A DNA stretch of 64,000 nt. Origin: Alentia gelatinosa. Taxonomy: Eukaryota; Annelida; Polychaeta; Phyllodocida; Polynoidae. The stretch lies in NCBI GenBank assembly GCA_950022655.1, contig OX465583.1, forward strand, positions 16,977,318 through 17,041,317, written 5' to 3'. Each line of letters opens with the position of its first letter. Position 1 is the stretch's first letter. The notes beneath the pieces are model-generated. The model saw only the letters and a program-made list of their open reading frames with translations. It was not told the DNA's origin and searched no databases. The position numbers and the translations under genes were made by a program. Positions 38,001-45,977 of the stretch are shown here, piece after piece.

Positions 38001-38941
38001 ACAGCTAAAATGGCAGATTAGCGCAAATATTGCTCACAATTTTTCAGGTTTTCATTTTGAACCCCATTCTCGACCCTCAAAAAATGTTCCCCTCGGATTT
38101 ACGTTGATCTTCAGTGTGACCTTTGGGATGTGTAGAAATCTGCATATTTGGAAAAATCCCTTACCTGGCATATGACATTAAATGAATAAATGCATATTAA
38201 TAGGCCTTTTTCCATAGGCCGGTGTCGCACCTTATCTGGTTGGTTACGCAGTGTCTGCAGCCAAACAACCCCCTCGCAACGTATTCTTTAGCATTGGAGC
38301 ACTGGGTCTATGAGTTTAAAACGTTTATAATACCCATGCACATTATTTCCATAGAAATAAAAGCGATCGCATCAAATTTTATGGTATTTCAGCTCCAATT
38401 TGATGTATGATACATGCATATCAACTCAATGATGCCTTAGATATACCTTAGATAACACAGGGACCCCGAAACTGCATATACACTAATACATTGGCAGGCC
38501 TAGCTATAATATGCTTATCTTTTTCCAAGTTAAAACCAAGATAATAATCAACTATAAAGTTTAGACAGCTCAGACCCATTAAGACAATACCATAGTTTGT
38601 TCCAGCAATTTAATCTTTCAAAAAACAACACTCCTGCAATCACACCGACCGTTCATACTCTAGGTGTGATTGCTGTGTGTCTCTATATACAAGCCGTCTG
38701 ACTCGGCCGTGTTTGTCCGAGCGGCCGCGTAACTAGAGAGTGGGCCGTTAGGTGGCGTTGAACGGCAACACCTGTATTGCTTTCCACGTATATGCTCAAC
38801 AGAAAAATGTCTATCATGTAGCGGTAATTGGATAAAGTTGAGGTATTTCATATTGGTAGAGTAACTGAAGGTTTTGTCAACAGATGTAAAGCCTAAGTTA
38901 TGTAATTATGGCTCACCTCTCTCTCCACATTCCCCTGCCAT
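17516..38941 (-). CDS. ERCC6L: ERCC6L/PICH-type SNF2 DNA translocase, complete, 21 coding exons, 1297 aa
   Basis: Coding exons, in gene order (minus strand): 38941-38917, 37818-37610, 37209-37025, 36291-36166, 35754-35589, 33999-33778, 33217-33033, 31546-31441, 29970-29852, 29121-28917, 28517-28404, 27764-27716, 26489-26300, 25952-25804, 25009-24906, 24277-24148, 22893-22736, 21522-20572, 20047-20014, 19406-19064, 17639-17516. All introns are GT-AG and all phases agree, giving 3894 nt including the stop. The order TPR, SNF2 ATPase, acidic/Ser-rich tail, C-terminal TPR is that of vertebrate ERCC6L (human about 1250 aa), and is unlike ERCC6 or ERCC6L2, which lack the flanking TPRs. In vertebrates the protein is a cytoplasmic/mitotic DNA translocase that coats ultrafine anaphase bridges and works with PLK1, BLM and topoisomerase II; that role is inferred here from orthology. 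The one weak splice site is the donor after 28917 (gtcagt), chosen because only it keeps the frame. Confidence 0.95.
17828..18060 (+). mobile_element. TTAA MITE family, truncated copy
   Basis: CTTAAAGGTATATCCTACAA followed by TTCAGTGGCGCAACCTGG and TTTTGTCCAGTTTGACC matches the left half of 22207-22734. The right end cannot be found. It lies in the last ERCC6L intron. Confidence 0.6.
20572..21522 (-). other. ERCC6L: ERCC6L exon 19: large disordered exon with TPRD-like tetrapeptide array
   Basis: This 951-nt exon (residues 815-1131) is the largest. It begins [18 protein letters not shown], is rich in Ser, Asp, Glu and Pro with many SP/TP sites (KRTSPDT, AWTPMGG, LETPTRR, LGSPGH), and includes an acidic EEEEEDDDD run. 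It then has an array of TPRD, SPRD and TPRA units near its 3' end. The array is encoded by 12-bp units at about 20712-20832. Human ERCC6L is phosphorylated by CDK1 and PLK1 in its equivalent tail; the SP/TP density suggests the same here. The long open frame on the opposite strand is a shadow of this exon. Confidence 0.9.
20712..20832 (-). repeat. ERCC6L: 12-bp coding minisatellite with nine CACGTG hexamers
   Basis: Units of the form CACGTGGTGTAT repeat about ten times in exon 19, in frame, giving TPRD-like tetrapeptides. Each unit centres on CACGTG. Confidence 0.85.
22207..22734. mobile_element. TTAA-flanked MITE abutting an ERCC6L splice donor
   Basis: The left end TTAAAGGCATATC (22207-22219) has its reverse complement GATATGCCTTTAA at 22722-22734. 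The TTAA at each end fits a piggyBac-type target. The right end touches exon 18 (end 22736): the donor reads G|TTAA, with the T supplied by the TTAA. Related copies begin at 17830 and 58088. Confidence 0.75.
22736..25009 (-). other. ERCC6L: ERCC6L exons 16-18: post-helicase region (residues 684-814)
   Basis: Exon 16 has the ERCC6L-typical [17 protein letters not shown]. Exon 17 has [15 protein letters not shown]. Exon 18 has [12 protein letters not shown] and an acidic EDDEDD stretch, ending in FVAN. The exon 18 donor (GTTAAA) lies at the edge of a TTAA-flanked MITE (22207-22734), so the T of the GT comes from the insertion site. Introns here hold further repeats. Confidence 0.88.
24352..24721. 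mobile_element. hAT-like MITE (CAGGGATG family), ERCC6L intron
   Basis: The left end CAGGGATGTTAG and the right end AAAACTGACATCCCTG match the ends of 14291-14706. Internal words such as GTCAGTTGGGGTCAGAAA are shared with 35797. Confidence 0.6.
25240..25420 (-). repeat. SINE-related fragment
   Basis: AGTCCCAGAGGACCTTGAGG and GAGAGTTCTTTTACTTCCCA match words in the SINE bodies at 28830 and 29270. Fragmentary. Confidence 0.45.
26520..27075. mobile_element. Foldback-type MITE family A, copy in an ERCC6L intron
   Basis: An inverted arm (GAAACCGAACGAGAGTTAGA, from 26529) lies about 240 bp before its partner (GTGGCATAGACACTGACAAG, from 26815). Then comes the common body ending in TATTAGGGGTAGGATAA. 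The body is nearly the same as at 1-296 and 42900-43196. Confidence 0.7.
29155..29475 (-). mobile_element. tRNA-derived SINE
   Basis: On the minus strand, GGGGAGTTAGCTCAGTGGTT (A box), ACTTGTAACC and GGTTCAGTTCT (worn B box) form a tRNA-like head. The far end carries the family tail GGGTAGCTTAACGTCCAAT. Similar sequence lies at 30035-30305. Confidence 0.7.
30035..30305 (-). mobile_element. tRNA-derived SINE, second copy
   Basis: It has the same layout as 29155-29475: the tail begins TTTGGATAGTTAATGTCCAA on the plus strand, and on the minus strand GACTTAGTGGGTTTGAGTCC gives a good B box. The A box end is missing. Confidence 0.65.
30452..31357. mobile_element. Non-autonomous transposon, 15-bp inverted ends
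   Basis: ATTAGCAGGTGGACG (30452-30466) is the exact reverse complement of 31343-31357. The left flank and body recur at 54300-55410. There is no ORF. It lies in an ERCC6L intron. Confidence 0.7.
33460..33670 (+). repeat. Penelope-associated repeat (pLTR-like), solo copy 2
   Basis: This segment is diverged but collinear with 41790-42040 and ends near CGGTAGCTCGAA (33620-33631). No endonuclease ORF and no intact CTGATGA core lie beside it. It sits in the ERCC6L intron about 100 bp from exon 7 and is probably a solo or truncated terminal repeat. Confidence 0.55.
34081..34256. mobile_element. hAT-like MITE (CAGGGATG family), short copy
   Basis: Starts with CAGGGATGAAAGTC and ends with GCATCCCTG. 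The interior matches 18112-18210 (AAGTCGGG.ACTGAGGA, GGAAATTTAAAAC, AATGGCTAT). It lies in the ERCC6L intron upstream of exon 7. Confidence 0.55.
35100..35575. repeat. Minisatellite, 68-74 bp period, in an ERCC6L intron
   Basis: Units starting GTGGGTCAGTATGAAGC occur at 35231, 35305, 35373 and 35441. Each has GTCAGTAATAGGTGGGTCAG and a GGA-rich tract of variable length. Degenerate GGTCAGTAAG words flank them. It ends 14 bp before the exon 6 donor side (35589). Confidence 0.85.
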
Positions 38942-38955
38942 CCTGGGATCTTGGA
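37610..38955 (-). other. ERCC6L: ERCC6L exons 2-3: start codon and N-terminal TPR
   Basis: Exon 2 (38955-38917) follows a TTGCAG acceptor and carries the first ATG (38941-38939) in a strong context (AGGATGG). It encodes only eight residues plus one base before a gtgagc donor. Exon 3 (37818-37610) completes that codon and encodes residues 9-78, a helix-turn-helix pair containing [18 protein letters not shown], which matches the N-terminal TPR of ERCC6L. In vertebrate ERCC6L this TPR binds BEND3; whether BEND3 exists in this animal is unknown. Confidence 0.9.
38203..38780. repeat. About 580-bp dispersed repeat, copy 1
   Basis: Shared with 62527-63113 from AGGCCTTTTTCC to CGGCAACACCTGTATT, including CGGCCGTGTTTGTCCGAGCG. 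No inverted ends or ORF seen. It lies in an ERCC6L intron. Confidence 0.75.
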
Positions 38956-39964
38956 CTGCAAGAAATCCAGAAACAGATTTTTTCATTTGGTAATGTATTG
39001 TTATCCTAAAATCGGCACAAATTCAAGAACACTGCAAATTTACACAACCCAATCCTTTATAATCAGAATCATTCATACATCTCGGTAATTCGATTTCCCA
39101 AATCCAAATCATAACAAACAATATTTGAAAAGCTATTGGACTAAAGACATTCCACTAGTATTGCATTCAGTTCAATGAGAAAATATGTATCGGTTAATGT
39201 TGCTTTTTGCTACTGAGGTCTAGGAAAGTGAGGGACAGCTCCTCTCCTACCTCAAATTACAGTTATAAGTAATTTTATTTTGTTTAGGAGTAACGCGCAA
39301 GTAACTGGGTTATACTGCCGCGTTTATCGACAACAATATTCGCCCTGTTCTTCCACATCATTAGTCGTCTTACATGTAGATGTGAATGACATGGGACAAT
39401 ACATTGATGCACATGGACATATACTTATCATACAACCCACATACACCATAACTACGCTTCCATTATTAATTCTACAGTGTCCTCCTACAATTTCTTTTAC
39501 GATTTAGAATACGTGGCGCTACACATTTCTGGCTCCAGAAAAAAAGAGAGAAAAAAATTTCTTTTACCTTGCACTGAAATATATTACTGAGATGTTAGAT
39601 GTAGCTACGTCCAAACCTAGGTTGATGCTACTTTAGTTTAGAACAGCCTTAAATACATAACTGGGTAGATTGCTGAATGTCCATAGATAATAAATCATAC
39701 ATTATTATTACCTAGATACAGAGAAGATCTCTTAATTGTCTCACTGTTGGGTTGTTGTCTTTTTTTACCTTCACTTTGATTTTATCCATACTTCTTGTGT
39801 TTTTCTTGTTTCTACTATCTGACGGTTACTGTGTTTAGTTAACAACTGTTATAGTTGAACAATAACGTGAACTTAGGTATTATCACATAGTAAATGAATA
39901 CTGAGCTCAGGATAGGAGGTAGTGTATTTCAATTTCCCGAGACAGACTTTTTTATGATCCACTA

Positions 39965-40275
39965 TTTACAGTTGTACCAACTGATTGATAACGTCTGTCT
40001 GATACTAATAGACCAATACTGATTGATAACTGACTGATTGATACTGACCGACGGATACCAACCTATACCGACTGACTAATACCAGCAGACTCTTGCTTAC
40101 TGAATGATACTAACAATTGACTGATTCTGACTGACAAATATTGGCCGATACTGAGTTACCGGTACCGACTGATACTGGTTGACCAATACTAACTTATGGT
40201 GTCTTACCTGTATAGATCAGTCAGCCGGCTAAGTAGGTTGGTATCAGTCAGGATCGGTCATTCAATATTGGTTAG
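39965..40275. repeat. Degenerate ACTGATA tandem array, switching orientation
   Basis: ACTGATTGATAACTGACTGA and related words run to about 40200. Then the motif appears as its complement (TATCAGTCAG), and it continues beyond a MITE at 40585-40690. This is an inverted arrangement of one simple repeat. Confidence 0.65.
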
Positions 40276-40282
40276 TTGGTAC

Positions 40283-40547
40283 TTAAGTTGTGATTCCACC
40301 AACACACAAGATATAGTGTGATTAGTCACGATTTGGTTGTCTTGCTAAATCTTGTTAGGTTTTGGATAATAGCGTACATATCTGTCAAGTTGTGTCTTGA
40401 GGTGTCATGGTGGTGGAGCACCAAAATAGACACACAACATAGCATGCTACATATCGAGACAACGGAGGCACGACATATGGTGACAGTGTAGGATATAACA
40501 ATATATAACAAACCAAATCCATCATGTTGGTGGAACCAGCCCTTAAG
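40283..40547. mobile_element. MITE with TGATTCCACCAACAC ends
   Basis: The left end has TTGTGATTCCACCAACAC and the right end has GTTGGTGGAACCAGCCCTTAA. The family is shared with 59247-59505 (AAGACAC and GGTGGAGCACCA words inside). It is inserted in the orientation-switch region of the ACTGATA array. Confidence 0.65.
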
Positions 40548-40744
40548 TCAGCTGTTATAAGTCTCTCTGTACCGTTAAGCAAGTATAAGTCGGTCAGAAT
40601 TAGTTAGTCGGTTTCAGTCAGTTGGTATCCATCATCCAGTATCAGTCAGGTGCTATTGCTAGTATTGGTTAATTGGTATCAGTCAATTGGGATGGGGACT
40701 TCCACAAAGTATCAGGGTTGTCATAGGGTTGTTTTTTGTTTTTT

Positions 40745-41369
40745 TTTAGGCCTGGCTAAAGTGGTCACAGGCAACTGGAGCCTACTAGGCAGATCATGTG
40801 CAACTCGCATGATCCATGCCAATGAACCCATAGTAGCCCACAGACGCCCCAAGAATCTGAGGGATTTACTAGTCAGGGCCAAGCTGAAAACGGAGTCACC
40901 CCCAACCGTGACCCCGAATAACAACTCTTGTTTGCGACCAAAGAGTTGCAGATACTGCCCTAAGCTCAACACCGATGGCAGAATCCTCTGTTCTGCCACC
41001 GGCCGGGTCTACATGAGTAGATACAATGTGAGCTGTTGCAGCTCGAACCTCATCTATTGTATCACATGTAAACGGTGCGGCATTCAATATGTTGGGCAGA
41101 CCAAGACCGAACTGAAAATCCGCTTTGCGGCTCACTTTGGTAACATCAGAAAAAACAATGTGAAGGAAACTTAGGTAGCCAGACACTTCAACTCCCCCCA
41201 CCACATGGGTCTCGACGATGTCACAATACACATCGTTGACTTTGTCTATGCAGCACCAGACACTGCCAAGGCAAAATATTTGAGAGACCTTTTGGAATTC
41301 GACTGGATCCAACGTCTACACACTAATGCACCACTGGGTCTAAACGTGATGGACCCACTCAAGCATTAG
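40745..41369 (+). mobile_element. Penelope-like element remnant: GIY-YIG endonuclease end of the ORF
   Basis: The frame encodes PIVAHRRPKNLRDLLVRAKL, a cysteine cluster (SCRYC), then LIYCITCKRCGIQYVGQT, which is the Penelope-type GIY-YIG endonuclease core. It continues with RHFNSPHHMGLDDVTIHIVD and WIQRLHTNAPLGLN to a TAG at 41367. A single in-frame TAG at 41172-41174 breaks it. The reverse transcriptase part is missing upstream, so this is a 5'-truncated copy, lying in the first ERCC6L intron on the opposite strand. Confidence 0.85.
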
Positions 41370-41730
41370 CCTGACAGTCAGTTGCTTCTCCCACCACCGA
41401 CTCGAAATCTAGCCACGTTAAAAAAAATTTCTTCACTTTTTTAAGTTGGTCAGGGAACTAATAAATTTATAGCAGCCCTGATTTACCAAACCAGGACAAG
41501 ACCACTCCTCTGATACCCAGATCTTCTACCACCAACCAACACTTTGCAACAACTCAGCTGTAAAGTGTCTTTGACAATAAACCCTCTTGTCAACACATGA
41601 ATCAAGCAGACAACCTTGTATGTACTCACAAACATCCAGTCTGTTTCTTTCCTTCTGTCTAAACTGAAGACAGTACCGCCCAGTGTCACAGATTTGCTCC
41701 AAACATCTGTTTCTAGCTGTCTGTCACTAA

Positions 41731-41970
41731 TTCGAGCCTGATGAGCACCTTGTGAAACCGCTATGGGAACTCCACACAGCAGGGAATCCCCCCCCCCCCA
41801 ACATCAAAACCTGCTGGGAAAACACCCCCCAGAACCGTGATGTCACACTGTCAACAACTGGCGTAACCATCCGCTATGTTCTGTTGTCAACGTCGCCTTG
41901 GTAGCGAGTGGTCTGACTTTAAATAACGCGAGCAGACGACTGCTCCGTCACTTTGATGCGGTAGCTCGTA
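41731..41970 (+). ncRNA. Candidate split hammerhead ribozyme of the Penelope-like element
   Basis: Downstream of the endonuclease, CTGATGA (41738-41744) is followed by a 3-bp stem II with a triloop (GCACCTTGT) and GAAA (41754-41757). Stem III can form between ACCGC (41757-41761) and GCGGT (41958-41962). The base at the cleavage position is A41963. Stem I pairs CGAGC (41733-41737) with GCTCG (41964-41968). All three stems and the conserved core fit a type I hammerhead, with about 196 nt in the stem III loop. Hammerheads are known in Penelope-like elements. No fold was computed. Confidence 0.55.
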
Positions 41971-42040
41971 GAGTGATAACCCTAGCCACGTTTTCAGAAT
42001 TTATGCATTACATATGCATTACAGTAGAAATCAAGGGAAA
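41790..42040 (+). repeat. Penelope-associated repeat (pLTR-like), copy 1
   Basis: A segment just downstream of the endonuclease shares its order of motifs with 33460-33670: a C-rich run, a gtcaacaa block, GTGGTCTGACT.TAAAT, GAGCAGACGA, and GGTAGCTCG. This is the 3' half of the putative hammerhead plus flanking sequence, as expected for the terminal repeat of a Penelope-like element. Confidence 0.6.
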
Positions 42041-42469
42041 GCTCAAGTTTTTTCATGGGTCAGTGGGGAGGTTCAGCAGGGGATTCTTGGCTGTGGTTGA
42101 ATTGGGCTATTTAGCAGTTGGTATATCAATATTACACAAGGAATCATTTTGTTGTTCTGAAAATTAAAACATTGAAAACTGGCATCCCTGAAGTATTAAC
42201 GCAGCAAGGGAGTGGGTTGTTAGACCAAATCAGACAGAAGCGTACAGAGGGGAGCAGATCAGGTGGGTCGGTAGGTGGGCAAGTTGGTTTGTAGGGAGGC
42301 TGGTGGATGGAGAGGTTGATGGGTGGCTAACTTTTTTTTCAGTATTTCTATCAAAGCAGAGACAGCTGGGACAGTTGGCAGGCCACCTACCACCAGATAC
42401 TGAGATAAGTGCGTTCATATGCTGGTTCGTCGGAAGGTATGAATGGGGGACCAGTCAAAGTACCACCCA

Positions 42470-43196
42470 AGTGAGAATAAGTAGAAATGGAACGACAGTT
42501 AGACTTGTCAATGTTTATGCCACTCTCCTACTGTAGCACCGACAGGCGCAAACGGAACGAAAAAATTATACCTACAAAACGGTTTATGTATCAATAAGGT
42601 TTAATACCCAATATTAAAATGTCTGAAAAAACAATCATGGTTGATTTGTGGTTCGTGGTCAAACTCCCAACATTTTTTTTCATAGTAGCTGACAGTGACA
42701 TCCTGCTTTCTGATTGGTCAATATTGTTATTACTCTAGTGGCATAAAAAACACTTTATGTCACGGCCTGCCACATAAAATTTCCCTATGTTAAGTCTATG
42801 GCGGTTTTTTTATTAGGGGCAGGATAATTAGTAGAAACCGAACGAGAGTTAGACTTGACAGTGTCTATGCCACGATGGGCAGGTCGCGTATTACTACACG
42901 AGGCGTAGCCGAGTGTAGTGAGGAGCAGACCTGACCAGACTGGCATAGACATTGACAAGTGTAACTCGAGTTCGGTTTCGTATTTATCCTACCTCTATGC
43001 TTTTGTATTACTAAAAGATAAATATTGAGTCAATGACCCAACAGAACTATTTTTCATAGTAGCTGACATCCTGCTCTCTGATTGGTCAATATTGTTATTA
43101 CTCTAGTGGCATAAAAAACACTTTATGTCACGGCCTGCCACATAAAATTTCCCTATGTTAAGTCTATGGCGCTTTTTTATTAGGGGTAGGATAAGT
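42470..43196. mobile_element. Foldback-type MITE family A, compound copy
   Basis: Two bodies lie in tandem (about 42660-42830 and 43040-43196). Between them is a long imperfect palindrome: the left arm 42834-42873 pairs with 42941-42979, and the loop itself contains ACTACAC/GTGTAGT and a GCAGGTC/GACCTG pair. A third arm starts near 42486. The unit sits in ERCC6L intron 1 near the promoter. Confidence 0.7.
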
Positions 43197-43980
43197 CAAA
43201 GTACCACCCTAGCTCGCTGCCACTTTCACACCTCACTGAGGTGGTGCGACCTGTGTTATTAACACCCTGTGAGTCGTGTGACATTCTTATAAGTGCCTGT
43301 GTACCTGATGTAACTGAAGTCGCTATAATTTGTCTTAGTGGTATTTATATGCTCGCTTGAAAATTAGGTAGGTGCCTAGTATAGGTCTGTGGTAAAATGG
43401 AACCCATATAATGTACATTAGCTTCATGATACTGGACTATCAGTAGGTAATGTTATAGAATAATGGCAGATCAAGTGAAAAACTTCAAAAAGCATACAAA
43501 CCTCAAATGAGAGGTTAATTCATTGCAATAATGCGCGAACGTTTTTAAGACATTAATATAGATTACAACATCCTTATATTAAATAATCTGTAAGGCTTGA
43601 AATAGCTGAGAACCAAGAAGAGATAAACAAACGAAAAAATCGGATTTTTCAGACAGTTAAACGTGATGATTTCTATATACATGACATGTACATATTCACC
43701 AAATTTCAGTCTGTTTATGCTTGTATCCTTTGTGAGATACTAGTATTAGATTCTGACATAAAACACCCGACACGAGGGTGAGGCAACTGAAAATTAAGCC
43801 TTATTTAAAAGTTATCAATTAAGGTGAAACAACTAGCCAGTGAGACAAATGACCAGTTGTTTTCGTACCAGTCACTTGTCCCGGGTCAATTGAAAATCCG
43901 GTCACTTGTCCCGCTCCCTCATAATCTAGCATCATAAACACGACCAGACTTTAACTTTAGTCAGTAAAATATCTACCTAC

Positions 43981-44060
43981 CACTTCCCCGATCTTCTCTT
44001 CACTGTCGTGGCTCAAACTTTGCGCCAAAATGCTTGACTTCCGGTTGAGATACGCTGGTT
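43981..44060 (-). promoter_or_regulatory. ERCC6L: Putative ERCC6L promoter and non-coding first exon with E2F and ETS motifs
   Basis: Read on the minus strand, this stretch holds ACCGGAAGT (44045-44037, an ETS/GABP-type site) followed 8 bases later by TTTGGCGC (44029-44022, an E2F consensus). A purine-rich segment then ends in a good splice donor (GTG|GTAGGT at 43981/43980; an alternative donor is 4 bases downstream). The exon has no ATG, so translation would begin in the next exon. E2F control fits a gene expressed in dividing cells. Exon 1 is inferred from the donor and promoter motifs only; no transcript evidence is available. Confidence 0.5.
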
Positions 44061-44492
44061 CTCCGGTCGTCAGCTGGATATAATCTTAGTAGAGAGTACA
44101 CATGGGGAACCAGCTATTACGATACACTGGTTACCCTCTGTTGGTTTCCCGGGCATGAGAAAGGGGCAGAAAGTAGGCAACGCGAGAGCGGAGACAGGAA
44201 TGCTCCGACACCAAAATGTACTAAGTGCCTGTCAGTCATAAGCAAGGACTACATACAATCTTTAATCTATATTTACAGTGTAGTTATGGTTTACCCAATG
44301 TCCATCATGTATGTTTTGAGGTTGAAATCACATGTGAACTGACAAATACCTCTATTTTCGCTCACATATAATACACTTCTGATTTGGTCATGATTCGGAT
44401 GGAGGATTGAGAGTGATCCTATTCGCTCAATCGTGCACCTTCCCAGTTTTCCCTGTGGCTCAACCAAACTACGTTATCTTTTGCGAGCTATG

Positions 44493-45334
44493 CTATAGTC
44501 CTGAGCGTTTAATATGGGTAAAATCACATCTAGTTCAATCAAATGCAGCGTTTTTAAAAAGATGATATTTTCGAAAATTAAGTAGATAGAAATCAAGAGA
44601 ACTTTACAAAGAATATATATAACAAACTTTTCAGGCCTAATATTCTAAAATTGTCATTTTATCAAAGAACTTTGGCCTGTGGTCATATTTCTGCTTGAAT
44701 CACTGACATTGTAAGTAAGCAAATATGACTTGATTTTCCTTCAGTCCTATCTCAGTCAATAATCAGCATAGATACTTCAAATAAAGAGCAATTTGTAGAT
44801 CAACTCCCACAGAATACAACCAGTAGGTTATGTTATTGATCAACTATTATCTAGAGATAATTATTGGCCGTTTCTAGCTATGCCATATGCCCAAAATGCA
44901 ATAATATCAGAAAATCTCGCTTTAGTGCATGTTTGGAATGTTTGTCATCTGTCATAATCCTCCTGTATCTCAGGAAATATTTATCACAGCCTGGCAATAT
45001 AGGTATCATTTTAATTGTCTTGAAACAGCTAAGAAGATTGGGTGTTAATTTCTATAGGTCATTGCGATAGATTTTTCATTAAATCACTGTGAAGACAGGA
45101 AGGTAACATGTTTCAGTGTTTTTACCTAAGAAATTCCAATGACAATCTTCAATCTACGACAGGAAATCTTAGCCATGACACAGGTTTATACTGACAGATA
45201 GGCACAAGTCTTAGCTTTCTAACAATAATTTGTTTGTAAAAATCGTCCTATTATTCGTGAAACAAGAGCGATTTGCCTTTTTCAAGTTAGAAAAGACTAG
45301 TTTTTTGTCCCATATTAAACGCTCAGGACTATAG
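44493..45334. mobile_element. MITE with 26-bp perfect inverted ends
   Basis: The 26 bases from 44493 (CTATAGTCCTGAGCGTTTAA..) are the exact reverse complement of 45309-45334. The element is about 840 bp and non-coding. It lies just upstream of the ERCC6L promoter. Confidence 0.8.
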
Positions 45335-45383
45335 TTGGGCTTGGTGGGTTGCTTGGGTTGGTGGAGCTCTCAGTTGGGTTTTC

Positions 45384-45977
45384 CTAGTCCGAGAGGCTCT
45401 GACTGTGAAGCGGTGCAGACAGTCAGAGAGCACACCCATAGAGGCCTAGGCTAACAGGTCGACCAAAAATGTATATCTCAGCTCAGCAGCCGTTTTCCTT
45501 ATAAATATAGGTTGAATCTTTCTGATTTTGTGATAGACAGTTTCCTGAGGCAAAATGACAGTAATTTCCTACCTTTGCATTAGTTCTAAGTAATAGAACA
45601 GCCAGTGTTTGTAAAATCCATGTCTATGTATTCTGCAGGCGCCAAAAATAACAAAAAATTGGTTTCAAAAGTGCAGGAAATCCTTCACAGGGGATTGCCA
45701 GGAACCAGCTTATCAAATATGGCCGACATGAGTTGGAACTGTTGAAATGTGGTTAAATGAGTTGTATAAAAAGGTTCTCAAAAGTAACACAATTGAACAA
45801 AACAGGAGTTGTATCATCAAAAAGGAATTATTATACATTTCTGAAGGTAAGGGAGCATAAAACTGCACTTACATTGACAGTATTACAGAGAACCAAGGAC
45901 CTGATATTTTGTACTATGGGAATAAGTGGTTGTGCTCTCTGACTGTCTGCTAGGCAGTCAAAGTTTCTCGGACTAGG
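45384..45977. mobile_element. MITE with about 50-bp imperfect inverted ends
   Basis: The left arm 45384-45439 (CCTAGTCCGAGAGGCTCTGA start) pairs with 45930-45977 (TGTGCTCTCTGACTGTCTGC and TCTCGGACTAGG). Each arm contains its own small inversion (CTCTGACTGT/ACAGTCAGAG). It abuts the 45950-48330 LINE. Confidence 0.7.
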
